Source: Bordetella parapertussis (GTDB lineage Bacteria; Pseudomonadota; Gammaproteobacteria; Burkholderiales; SG8-41). From it: 64,000 nucleotides of DNA. The stretch lies in the NCBI GenBank assembly GCA_945906935.1, contig CAMDSO010000007.1:1-64000 (forward strand), read 5' to 3'. This document shows positions 48,153-57,352 of the stretch, in pieces (position 1 is the first letter of the stretch; each line of letters begins with the position of its first letter). Position numbers and translations under genes: made by a program. The notes under the pieces are model-generated. The model saw only the letters and a program-made list of their open reading frames with translations. It made no database searches and was not told the origin of the DNA.

Positions 48153-48956
48153 ATGCTACCGACCCGTCACTTCATCGATCTCACGCAACCCGAGATCGCC
48201 CAACAGCTCAAACACAATCCGCTCGTCATCCTGCCCGCCGGCAGTGTCGAACAGCACGGCCCGCACCTGCCGACCGGCACCGACATCTACGCCAGTCAGG
48301 TCATCGGCCATGCCGTCGCCGAACGCATGGACGGTCTGTTGCTGCCGTCGACGCCGTTTGGTGTGACGCCGATGCACATGCCATTCGCGGGCACCATCAC
48401 GCTGTCGCCCGACACCTATCAGCGCGTGGTTGTTGAAACCTGCGTGTCGACCGCCAAACACGGCGCCAAATACCTGCTGCTGATCAACTGGCACGAGGGC
48501 AATATTCCGTCACTGGCGATCGCCGCCGAAGCGCTGCATCGCGAACACGGCATGAGCGTGCTGACGGTGCAGGCCTGCTACGTCGCCGCCGAACTCTACG
48601 GCCACGACTGCGGCGGCCTCACCCACGGTGGCGAAATCGAGGCACTCGCCGTGCTCGCCTGCCGCCCCGACCTCGTGCATCTCGACCGCATTGACTATTC
48701 GTCGGATCACAACCACGGCCGCAAATGGGACCGGCTGCGCCGTACGCGCAGCTATCAACCGGTGTTGACCGACATCCGCACCATCTGCCCGACCGGCTGG
48801 TATGGTGCGCCCGAACACGCCACCATCGACAAGGCGCAAAAGATGCTCAACGACATCGCCGATGCGATCGCCAAAGAGGCAACGGAAATTTTCAAACTGC
48901 TCGACGAGGCGCAAGGCGGCACCGCTGAAATCAAACATCTAAAGGTGGGCAACTAA
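48153..48956 (+). CDS. Creatininase family protein
   Basis: VILPAGSVEQHGPHLPTGTDIYASQVIGHAVAER, HMPFAGTITLSPDTY, LLLINWHEGN, LTHGGEIEAL. Confidence 0.93.
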   Translation: MLPTRHFIDLTQPEIAQQLKHNPLVILPAGSVEQHGPHLPTGTDIYASQVIGHAVAERMDGLLLPSTPFGVTPMHMPFAGTITLSPDTYQRVVVETCVSTAKHGAKYLLLINWHEGNIPSLAIAAEALHREHGMSVLTVQACYVAAELYGHDCGGLTHGGEIEALAVLACRPDLVHLDRIDYSSDHNHGRKWDRLRRTRSYQPVLTDIRTICPTGWYGAPEHATIDKAQKMLNDIADAIAKEATEIFKLLDEAQGGTAEIKHLKVGN

Positions 48957-49333
48957 TGACTCAAGTCCTCACACAAGCGCAGGCAAAACAACTCGGGCTT
49001 GCCGGCCGCAAATCGCTGGAAATCGTCTCTGGCGAAAAAGGTTCGCAGGCGGTGACGCTGCGCCTGGTTGAAATTCCGGTGCCGCAACCCGGCGAAAAGT
49101 TGCGCGGTCCGCATCTGCACAATGGCTTTGAGGAATGCATCTTCGTCATGTCTGGCGAGGGCTGCATGGAGGCCGACAGCGGCAACTATCCGGTCAAAGC
49201 CGGTGACACGCTGCTAGTCACACCGGGCGAAAAACACGTGACGCGCAACACCGGCACGGAACCGCTGATGCTGCTGTGTTTTTTCCCGGTGGCTGAAATC
49301 GCCAAACGCACGCAGGACGTGGCGGCACGCTAA
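48956..49333 (+). CDS. Cupin domain protein
   Basis: GPHLHNGFEECIFVMSGEGCMEADSGNYPVKAGDTLLVTPGEKHVTRNTG. Confidence 0.92.
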   Translation: MTQVLTQAQAKQLGLAGRKSLEIVSGEKGSQAVTLRLVEIPVPQPGEKLRGPHLHNGFEECIFVMSGEGCMEADSGNYPVKAGDTLLVTPGEKHVTRNTGTEPLMLLCFFPVAEIAKRTQDVAAR

Positions 49334-49448
49334 ACGTCGCCGGCATTACCGTTTTACGCACGGGGCTGCAGCCCCCCATGCCCGCTGTTATTTGAGCAAA
49401 TCGTTTGAACGGCCACCGTCGCCGCGCCCCATCCGCCGAGGAGTATTC

Positions 49449-50429
49449 ATGTCATACGATGTCATCTGTCTGCGTCCTGAAATCGATTTCACACGTGCCG
49501 GCGTTACCCCGCCGCCAGAACTGAAGATCGCCTACCGCGCGCCCGACGCCGCCGATCTGCCGGCGCTGATGGCCTCGGCACGCGCCATGCTGATCCCCGC
49601 GGTCGGGCCGAAACTGCCGGCGGCCTTGTTTGAAAACAGCACAGTGAAATTTGTGCAAATCACCGGCGCCGGCGTTGACCGGCTCGACGCCGCTGCCATG
49701 AAGGCCTTGGGCATTACGGTGGCCAACGTGCCTGGCGGCAGCAATGCCGCGGTGTCCGAATACGCAGTCACCACCGCCGCCACGCTGTCACGACGCTTCG
49801 CCTGGAGTGACCGCGAGATCAAAGCCGGCAACTATGCGGCGTTTCGCGCGCGCATGGTCGCCGACAATCTCGCCGGCCTGCAGGGCCTGCTGGTGGGCGT
49901 GGTCGGCGCGGGCATCGTCGGCACCGCCGTGGCACAGGCCTTTCATCGTGCCGGCGCGCAGCTAGTCTATTTCGATCCGGCGCCGCGCGACGCGGCCGCC
50001 CTCGCCGCCATCAACGCCCGATCGCTCACCCTCGACGCATTGCTCCAGACCTGCGATGTTGTGACCCTGCACGTGCCGCTGCTGCCGGCCACGCAAAACC
50101 TGCTCGATGCAAAACGCCTTGCCCTGATGAAAGCCGACGCGATCCTCGTCAATGCGTCGCGCGGCGGCGTCGTTGATGAAGCCGCGCTGGTGGCACAACT
50201 CGCCGCCGGCAAACTGGGTGCCGCGGCGGTCGATGTCTTTTCCACTGAACCGCCCGCCGCTGACAATCCACTGCTCACCGCGCCTGCTGCGGCGGCCGAG
50301 CGCCTGCTGCTCACCCCGCACATCGCCGGCGTCACCCGTCAGGCCTCGACGTTTTTATTCCAGGTCGCCTGCGACAACGTCAAACGGGTGGTCGCCGACG
50401 GCCAGCCGCCGCTCAACCGCGTTTATTAG
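49449..50429 (+). CDS. D-isomer-specific 2-hydroxyacid dehydrogenase
   Basis: GLLVGVVGAGIVGTAVAQAFHRAGAQLVYFDP, LMKADAILVNASRGGVVDEAALVAQL, LLLTPHIAGVT. Confidence 0.93.
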   Translation: MSYDVICLRPEIDFTRAGVTPPPELKIAYRAPDAADLPALMASARAMLIPAVGPKLPAALFENSTVKFVQITGAGVDRLDAAAMKALGITVANVPGGSNAAVSEYAVTTAATLSRRFAWSDREIKAGNYAAFRARMVADNLAGLQGLLVGVVGAGIVGTAVAQAFHRAGAQLVYFDPAPRDAAALAAINARSLTLDALLQTCDVVTLHVPLLPATQNLLDAKRLALMKADAILVNASRGGVVDEAALVAQLAAGKLGAAAVDVFSTEPPAADNPLLTAPAAAAERLLLTPHIAGVTRQASTFLFQVACDNVKRVVADGQPPLNRVY

Positions 50430-50889
50430 GCCCGGCTTTGCCGCAAGTGTCGCCGAAGGCGCCGACCCCATACTGTGCCCACGCCTAGCCGCGCGGCGAT
50501 CCGTGCGGCGTTGTCAGGAGACTGCAATGAAGAAAGCAAAGGGGCGTTTGAGGCCGTACAAACCAAACATGGCAACAATCCGCTGCCGCGCAGCGGCCGC
50601 ATGATTGTTTGCGTGTTGACCATGGGTTTCGTATTCTCCACGGCATTTAGCGAAAGCGTCGATATCGACGACTACGAAATTCGCAGCAAACCACGCACCA
50701 AAGACCAGCAACTGCAGCGCAGGCGGAAGGGAGTGCCCGCTTGTTTGCACGCCGCCGCACAAAGTCGCATACTTATTGCGGCTTTTGGCTGCATCGAAAG
50801 TCGCTGATGGCATCAGGGGTCGGTGATCCGCTTGTTGCAGATCTTCGGGGATTTTTACTGAGTGCTGTTAACGCCAGGACGTGTAATCC

Positions 50890-51552
50890 ATGATCGAAAC
50901 AAAAATCAGAATCGCCCTGTTTGGCAGCTTCTATCGCGGTTATTACCTGCTGACTGAATTGCTGAATGGCCCCCTGCGCGAGCGATTCTGCGTGGTCGGG
51001 GTGGCGACCGATGATGTCACGCAGGGGTTTATAAGCCGCGAAAAGCGCGTATGGCAGTATCCCCATCGCCCCGAGGAGGCGACGATGGTCGGGCAAAAAG
51101 CGGAAATGCACGGTCTTGCTGTTTACAAAGGCCGCGTAAAAACCGAGCTGTTTTATTCAATGTACGAGCAGGTATGGCGCCCGCATTTGTGCATTTCGGC
51201 AACTTTTGGGCAGCGCATAGACGCCAGACTCTTCAATTTTCCGCGATTCGGATTTTTCAATATTCACCCTTGCGTCGAGGACGGCTGGCCCTCCAAATAT
51301 GCCGGCCCGAACCCTTTTCAGGCGTTGATCCGGGACGGATACGATCATTCAACTGCAGCGCTGCATCGGGTTGATGCCGGTCTCGATACAGGGGAGCTGA
51401 TTGCAATGTCGCCACGAGTTGGTATTCCCCCCGGGGCCTCGGTGGTAGACATGCATAAATTGACCTCCCCGGTGATTGCCAAATTCGCTGTGCCAGAGTT
51501 GCTACGGCTGGTCGATTTCGCGCCGGCCCACAGTCTCGCTGGCAGTGTCTGA
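50890..51552 (+). CDS. Formyltransferase-domain protein (methionyl-tRNA formyltransferase-like fold)
   Basis: IRIALFGSFYRGYYLLTELL, FGFFNIHPCVEDGWPSKYAGPNPFQALIRDGYDHSTAALHRVDAGLDTGELIAMSP. Confidence 0.82.
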   Translation: MIETKIRIALFGSFYRGYYLLTELLNGPLRERFCVVGVATDDVTQGFISREKRVWQYPHRPEEATMVGQKAEMHGLAVYKGRVKTELFYSMYEQVWRPHLCISATFGQRIDARLFNFPRFGFFNIHPCVEDGWPSKYAGPNPFQALIRDGYDHSTAALHRVDAGLDTGELIAMSPRVGIPPGASVVDMHKLTSPVIAKFAVPELLRLVDFAPAHSLAGSV

Positions 51553-51553
51553 G

Positions 51554-52435
51554 ATGGTGCGGCGTGCAGGAAATAATGCCGCTTGGCTAGGCCTCAGGTG
51601 TGGCCGTGCGGCTGCGGCGTATGTGCTACTGCTGTGCTGGTCGGCGTCCGCGGTTTTTGCACAGTCCACCTTGGTGAAGGTGGCGGATGGCCGTTTGGTT
51701 GCTGCCGAACTGGCGCGCATCATTAATCGCGGAGTTTTAATCGTCGCACTTCACGAAAAAGACACGCCACCATTTTCTTATGAGAAGGACGGTGTGTTGG
51801 TCGGGTTTGATATCGAACTTGTGCAGCGCATCGGTGACCAACTAAAGGTGCCTTTACAGTTCGACCGCAGCGCAAAAACCTATGATGAAGTTGCGCAGAA
51901 AGTGGCGATCGGACAGGCCGATGTCGGAGTCAGCAAACTGGCGCGCACTCTAAAACGTGCCGAGTCGGTGCTCTTTTCTGACCCCTACATGCGTCTTGAA
52001 CATTCTTTGCTGATCAATCGACTGGCTTTTGCCGGCATGGCGCGGGATCAGACCGTTGCACAGGCTGTGCGGAACTTCAACGGCACCATCGGTGTGCTGG
52101 CAGGATCGGCGTGGGAGGAATTCGCGCGGCGTAATTTCGTCAACGCAACGGTAGTTCCCTTCCCAACCTGGGCCAAAGCGGTACAGGCGGCGCGGGAAGG
52201 CAAGGTCGTCGCTGCCTACCGGGATGGTATCGAGGTCCGAATGGTAATGGCTGCCGATCCCCAACTGGCGTTGACTATGCGCACGGTCAGTTTTACTGAC
52301 CTCGCGTCGATGCTATGTGTGGTCGTCGGTACTCGGGATCTGGTCTTGCGCTCCCTGATTAATGAAATCGTCGCCAACCAAACAGAACAGCCGACGGTCG
52401 AGAAATTGCTGAAAAGAATCGCGGTAATAAAATGA
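51554..52435 (+). CDS. Amino-acid-type (SBP_bac_3) substrate-binding protein
   Basis: IINRGVLIVALHEKDTPPFSYEKDGVLVGFDIELVQRIGDQLKVPLQF, IGQADVGVSKLARTLKRAESVLFSDPYM; start follows upstream stop by 1 nt. Confidence 0.88.
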   Translation: MVRRAGNNAAWLGLRCGRAAAAYVLLLCWSASAVFAQSTLVKVADGRLVAAELARIINRGVLIVALHEKDTPPFSYEKDGVLVGFDIELVQRIGDQLKVPLQFDRSAKTYDEVAQKVAIGQADVGVSKLARTLKRAESVLFSDPYMRLEHSLLINRLAFAGMARDQTVAQAVRNFNGTIGVLAGSAWEEFARRNFVNATVVPFPTWAKAVQAAREGKVVAAYRDGIEVRMVMAADPQLALTMRTVSFTDLASMLCVVVGTRDLVLRSLINEIVANQTEQPTVEKLLKRIAVIK

Positions 52436-52445
52436 AATTCCAGCG

Positions 52446-53732
52446 GTGATAAAAATCCCTATGCTGCAGCGTCTCCAGCGTGCTGCGACAAGCCCGTGGA
52501 CGATTTTCGCTTGTATTGCGCTGGGATTTGGCCTTGGAACAATTGATCCGGGCCTTGCAAAAAATCTGGACATGGTAGGAATTATCTACGTCGATCTTCT
52601 TAAGATGATTATTCTGCCCTTCATGTTTTCAGCAGTGATTTTCAGTCTGCAAAAATTATTTCGCGACGGCGAGGTTGGAAAGATATTGGGGCGCACGGCG
52701 GTGGTCATTTTGACGATGTCTATGGTGGCGGCACTGGTTGCCGGGATCGGCCACCAGATCATGCGCCCTGGTGTGGATATGTTGCCTGAGGCGAGGGCTG
52801 CGCTTGGTAATATCGTCGGCGCCTCAGTCGAAAACAGTCATCTCGAAATGAGCCTGCACGGAGAGGTTGAAAAACCGAAACCATCAGCTATCCATGCGGT
52901 AGTGGCGTCGCTGGTGCCGTCCAATATATTTGCCGCACTGGCGAGTGGTGAAACGCTAAAGGCATTGGTATTCGCACTTTTGTTCGGCGTTGCAGTCGGT
53001 CAGGTGCCCGGGAAGATATCCGATGGACTTGCGCAGACACTTGAGACCATCTATTGCGCCTGCCAGTTACTAACCCGTTGGATCAGTTTGCCGGTGCCTG
53101 TGGTGCTTGTGTGTATGATTGCTGCGCAAGTGGCGGATAGCGGTGTTGGACCTATAAAGACCATGCTTGGCTTTGTCGGCGCCTATCTCGTCGTGTGCGC
53201 AGTATTGCTGGGACTGGCGGTGCTGGTGCTTGCCCGGAGGGCCAATACTTCTTTTGCTATTGCGCTTGACACTATGCGTGAACCATTCGCACTTGGCGTT
53301 GGGACCAACAACAGCGCATCTTGTATGCCGGTGATGATCGATGGTCTGGCGGGCAGGCTGGCTTTTAAGCGGGCTCAAGTAGAGCTTCTCGTGCCGCTCT
53401 CGGTTCTTTTGTTCCGCGCAGGGGCTATCGCCTACTTTGTTTGCGCGACCCTGTTTACAGCCGCTATTTACGAGCGTGCGCTGAGCGGATCAGACCTGAT
53501 TGTGGTCATGTTGTTTTCCGTGCTGTCGGGTTTTGCATCCACCGGGATGGCGGGAATTCTTACCATCACCATGATTGGTAACGCTTGCAGCTATCTCGGT
53601 TTGCCGTTTGAGGCGGCGTTTATTTTATTCGTTGCAGTTGATCCGATATGCGCCATGGGGCGGACTGCAGTGACGGTGATTGGAAGTTGTGCGGCAGTGT
53701 CGATGGTCTGCGTTAAACCACTACGACCTTGA
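52446..53732 (+). CDS. Dicarboxylate/amino acid:cation symporter (DAACS)
   Basis: FGLGTIDPGLAKNLDMVGIIYVDLLKMIILPFMFSAVIFSLQKLF, ALGVGTNNSASCMPVMIDGL, FVAVDPICAMGRTAVTVIGSCAAV. Confidence 0.92.
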   Translation: MIKIPMLQRLQRAATSPWTIFACIALGFGLGTIDPGLAKNLDMVGIIYVDLLKMIILPFMFSAVIFSLQKLFRDGEVGKILGRTAVVILTMSMVAALVAGIGHQIMRPGVDMLPEARAALGNIVGASVENSHLEMSLHGEVEKPKPSAIHAVVASLVPSNIFAALASGETLKALVFALLFGVAVGQVPGKISDGLAQTLETIYCACQLLTRWISLPVPVVLVCMIAAQVADSGVGPIKTMLGFVGAYLVVCAVLLGLAVLVLARRANTSFAIALDTMREPFALGVGTNNSASCMPVMIDGLAGRLAFKRAQVELLVPLSVLLFRAGAIAYFVCATLFTAAIYERALSGSDLIVVMLFSVLSGFASTGMAGILTITMIGNACSYLGLPFEAAFILFVAVDPICAMGRTAVTVIGSCAAVSMVCVKPLRP

Positions 53733-53983
53733 GGCCTGAGCATGGTAGCGCGCCGGCTTGATATCTCAAGGAATGGCGGAGGATCGCCGGCAGAAATTAT
53801 GCTCAGGGTAAGCAGAGCTCTTCAACCCCGCTTGCGATGGCACTGTATCCGGCAGAGCGCGACAACGTTCCAGCACGAATCGATGGTGGGTCGAGCGGTT
53901 ACACGGCAATGACGTGTTCAACGTATCGAGTCCATATTTTTTCGAAGCCAAATTAAGCAATTTTTTCATCGGACCCGTTAAAA

Positions 53984-56113
53984 ATGAAAAAACACCGTTT
54001 TAGTTTCAGCTTAAGGACTGGAATGAGTCTTTTGGTGTTTAGTATTATCGGCCTGTCTTATTGGGGATTTTTCGCCTATTCATATCTGGCGAGCTCTAAT
54101 GTTTATAAAGAAAATGCCCTGAAATATATTTCGAAGCATAACAATGAGATCGGTTTCAAGCTGGAGGTTTTGCTAAACCCCATCGGCAACTCTTTAAAAA
54201 TAATAAGAAAACAAATTTCTGATAGTCCTGGATATTTTACGAGCCAGAAATTCGCGGAAACATTATTGTTGCATCTGCAAAATCAAAAGGATCTCATCTC
54301 TATTTTTATAGCATCGGCAAGCGGCGATTACATGCAGGTTCAGAACACGCGCCCCGGCATGATAGTCGCGGGCCGTGTGGCACCCGTGGGTGCCGCATAC
54401 AACAAGTGGAATGTTGTGCGGTCGCACGAATCAGCTGCAGATATAGTTTCCCGGTATTCTTTCTACGGACCCGCGAATCAGCTCATTGATTCTTTTGATC
54501 TGAAAAATAAATATGACCCGAGGCAGCGCCCGTTCTATAAAAACATCGAAAGAAGTATGGAGACAGATCCGGGCGGTGATTTTACCCAGATAGATCCACC
54601 GTATATCGCGAACAGTACAAAACAATATACGTTGACACTGACGACACCCGTGGTCTTAAAAAATAAACTGCTGGGCATGATCGGTGAATCTTTCGAAATT
54701 CGTACGATATCAAATTTTTTTCAATCCAATAAAATTAGTAAAAACAGTCAGACGTTTGTTGTTGATGTCTCTGGAAAGATAATCATTGGTACGGATTTCG
54801 AGAAGATTTTTTATGAGAAGGACGGTGCTGTGGCTTCGCGCAGCCTCCCCGATTACGCCGATCCGGCTGTGAATATCGCTGCCTCAGAGCGGAGTCGCGC
54901 TGCCAATAAGCCGTTTGAATTCGTGTCAGGTGAGAATTCCAAGAAATATCTGGCCCAGTTTTCCCCCTTTCCAAATAAATTCAACCAGCAATGGGAAATT
55001 CTTTCCGTCGCGCCGTTGGAAGATTTTTTGGAAGAGATGGAGGCTGCCAATCACAGGTTACTGGTGTTCGGTGCCGGACTGGCAATAATCCTGCTAATCA
55101 TTTTTTATTACGTGGTCAAGGTTTTGATTTCGAAACCTGTCGAGGGCTTGGTCTTCGAATTGCGGCAATTACTTGAATTTAATAATTCAAGCGGAGCTCA
55201 CCGTTTGCAAACCCGAATAGAGGAGCTTGGCATTCTTGCAGACGCAATCAACAGGCTGAAGGTAACGCTTAACGCGTTTGTTGCCTATGTGCCGCGTGAT
55301 CTTGTCGGAGGGCTGTTGAAATCAGGTCGTCCTATCGAGATTGGCGGTGAGAGTCGTTATATGACGATCCTGTTTTCTGATCTTCAAGACTTTTCAAGTT
55401 TGTCGGAAGTGACGCCGGCACGTGAACTTCTGCGCCGGGTTTCTGCATATCTTGAGTTGATGACTTTTTCCGTCAAAGAAGAGCGCGGCACTGTTGACAA
55501 GTTTATCGGCGACTCGGTTATGGCTTTCTGGGGCGCTCCCGAGCTCAACCAAAACCATGCTTATCATGCCTGTGTCGCGGCCATCCGCGGGATGCGGCGT
55601 ATGGTGAAACTCAATGCTGACCTCGCGGCCGCCAAAGCGCCGCCCCTTGTGGTGCGTATCGGCATTCATTCAGATGCTGTTCTTGTCGGCAATATTGGTT
55701 CCATGGAACGTCTCAGTTATACGGTGATGGGTGACGGCGTTAACGTTGCTTCACGTCTCGAAGGGGTGAATAAAGAGTTCTCAACGAATATTTGTATAAG
55801 TCACGCCGTATTTATGGAGGCGGGCGAACGGCTGTGTGTTCGACCAATCGACCTCATCAAAGTAAAGGGGCGCGCCGCGGATATTGCGATTTATGAGTTG
55901 TTGGGTATTCGTGACGGGGATGCAGAGACGCGACCGACTGCAAGGGATCTCGAACTTGGCGGTGACACTGCCAATGCATTTGCTAGTTATCGCGTCGGCG
56001 CGTATGCGGAGGCTGCAGCGCTCTACGACTCAATCAGCCAGAGGTTTAGCGATCCGCTGTCTCGAATCATGGCGGAGAAGTGCCTCTCGCTCGGGCGTCG
56101 TGACGTTTCCTGA
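53984..56113 (+). CDS. Class III adenylate/guanylate cyclase with dCache-like sensor
   Basis: N-terminal TM and Cache-like extracellular region, second TM, ESRYMTILFSDLQDFSSLSE, VDKFIGDSVMAFWGAP, RIGIHSDAVLVGNIGSMERLSYTVMGDGVNVASRLEGVN. Confidence 0.93.
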   Translation: MKKHRFSFSLRTGMSLLVFSIIGLSYWGFFAYSYLASSNVYKENALKYISKHNNEIGFKLEVLLNPIGNSLKIIRKQISDSPGYFTSQKFAETLLLHLQNQKDLISIFIASASGDYMQVQNTRPGMIVAGRVAPVGAAYNKWNVVRSHESAADIVSRYSFYGPANQLIDSFDLKNKYDPRQRPFYKNIERSMETDPGGDFTQIDPPYIANSTKQYTLTLTTPVVLKNKLLGMIGESFEIRTISNFFQSNKISKNSQTFVVDVSGKIIIGTDFEKIFYEKDGAVASRSLPDYADPAVNIAASERSRAANKPFEFVSGENSKKYLAQFSPFPNKFNQQWEILSVAPLEDFLEEMEAANHRLLVFGAGLAIILLIIFYYVVKVLISKPVEGLVFELRQLLEFNNSSGAHRLQTRIEELGILADAINRLKVTLNAFVAYVPRDLVGGLLKSGRPIEIGGESRYMTILFSDLQDFSSLSEVTPARELLRRVSAYLELMTFSVKEERGTVDKFIGDSVMAFWGAPELNQNHAYHACVAAIRGMRRMVKLNADLAAAKAPPLVVRIGIHSDAVLVGNIGSMERLSYTVMGDGVNVASRLEGVNKEFSTNICISHAVFMEAGERLCVRPIDLIKVKGRAADIAIYELLGIRDGDAETRPTARDLELGGDTANAFASYRVGAYAEAAALYDSISQRFSDPLSRIMAEKCLSLGRRDVS

Positions 56114-56499
56114 GCGGTGCCAACATCATCGCCAACCAAACGCTTGCTGTGGCAGTAGCCACTGCGATTGCAGCATCCGGGCCGGCTACTTATACCGCCG
56201 GCGTCACTGCCAGATGGTTGCAAAAAAATAGCAAGAATGGTGGCAAGGGGGCTGGGATCTATCGAAAGCTTCGGAACCACAAATTCTCCGAGCGCTGAAG
56301 ACTTGGCTCAGCATCGTTCCGGGGATCATAGCTAGTCCCATTCTGGCAGAGGCCGCGATCAATATTGCTCTGATCAGCATGACAACTCCGGTGCTGCGAG
56401 AGCTGTCATTACGGCCTACGCATGGGAGGTATATTCAGGGGATTAATCAAGCGGAGAGCTTTCACTGTGGCCAAGTTGCTGGCGGCTGACTTGGTTGGA

Positions 56500-56858
56500 T
56501 AACCGGAGGTCATCCTGTGTGAATTGTTTTTCCTGACTAATACCAAGGTCGACAGCCCCGTCTTGGCTTGGCTGATCAGGTAGATCGCCAGAAACCAAAT
56601 CCTCAATCGCAATTTGGTGCCCTGAAACACCGTTCCCGCAATCAGTGAAGCTTGAGGTCGACAACGCTTGCACTGAAAGACCTTGCGGGCACCCTCGCGC
56701 ACAACGTAATGGGATGCGCGAGCGCAACGCCGGCGGCGAAAATCGTTCGGCTAGCGAACCGCTTCCAGCGCCTGCTGGCATTACGCTTCGGCACCGTAAC
56801 CCTTCAGAAATTCCGGCATCGACAGTGCATGTTGAAATTGAATTCGATTCGTTGCCAT
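56500..56858 (-). pseudogene. Degenerate IS1595-family transposase (5' portion)
   Basis: Single minus frame from ATG 56858: MATNRIQFQHALSMPEFLKGYGAEA*CQQALEAVR*PNDFRRRRCARASHYVVREGARKVFQCKRCRPQASLIAGTVFQGTKLRLRIWFLAIYLISQAKTGLSTLVLVR, with two in-frame stops; resembles IS1595 transposase N-terminus. Confidence 0.8.
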
Positions 56859-56960
56859 AGTGCCCCCTTGCAGTTGGCCTCCGGGGGTCACTTTACGGTC
56901 GGACAAGTTCACCAGATGGGCCTGACTGACGTTCATTGCTAATCAAGTAAAGTCTTAACC

Positions 56961-57302
56961 TCAGCCCGGCGGCCAAGTGAACGCGCGCCCGGCGAGAATA
57001 TGCAAATGCAGGTGAAACACCGACTGCCCGGCGTCGGCGCCATTATTGATGGCGAGCCTAAATGCGTTGTCGATTTTTAAATCCCGCGTGATCTTCCCCA
57101 CTGCCAGCATCAAGTGGCCCAGCAGCGCCTGATCCCCGATCTCTGCGGCAGACAGGCGGTCGATCGGTTTTTTGGGTATCAGCAACAAGTGCACCGGCGC
57201 CTGCGGATTAATGTCGCGGATCGCGAAACAGTGATCGTCTTCGTAGACGATGTCGGCTGGAATCTGCCGATTGATGATCTTGGTAAACAAGGTGTCGCTC
57301 AT
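56961..57302 (-). CDS. HIT (histidine triad) family protein
   Basis: MSDTLFTKIINRQIPADIVYEDDHCFAIRDINPQAPVHLLLIPKKPI, AGQSVFHLHLHILAGR (HxHxH). Confidence 0.96.
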   Translation of the reverse strand: MSDTLFTKIINRQIPADIVYEDDHCFAIRDINPQAPVHLLLIPKKPIDRLSAAEIGDQALLGHLMLAVGKITRDLKIDNAFRLAINNGADAGQSVFHLHLHILAGRAFTWPPG

Positions 57303-57352
57303 GGTTTCCTCTCTGCAATAAAGTGGCTGCGCATTTAGCGCGGCAAGCATGG

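Noticed and set aside
50475-50813. Overlapping ORFs of about 100 aa on both strands
   Set aside because: No domain, no convincing RBS and conflicting strands; left as intergenic or decayed DNA.
53766-53969. 67-aa minus-strand ORF upstream of the adenylate cyclase
   Set aside because: Short, no similarity recognised, lies in the probable promoter region.
56120-56290. Possible small ORF after the adenylate cyclase (ANIIANQTLAVAVATAIAASGPATYTAGVTARWLQKNSKNGG)
   Set aside because: Reads as a fragment with no start or known family; could be decayed, not supportable as a gene.
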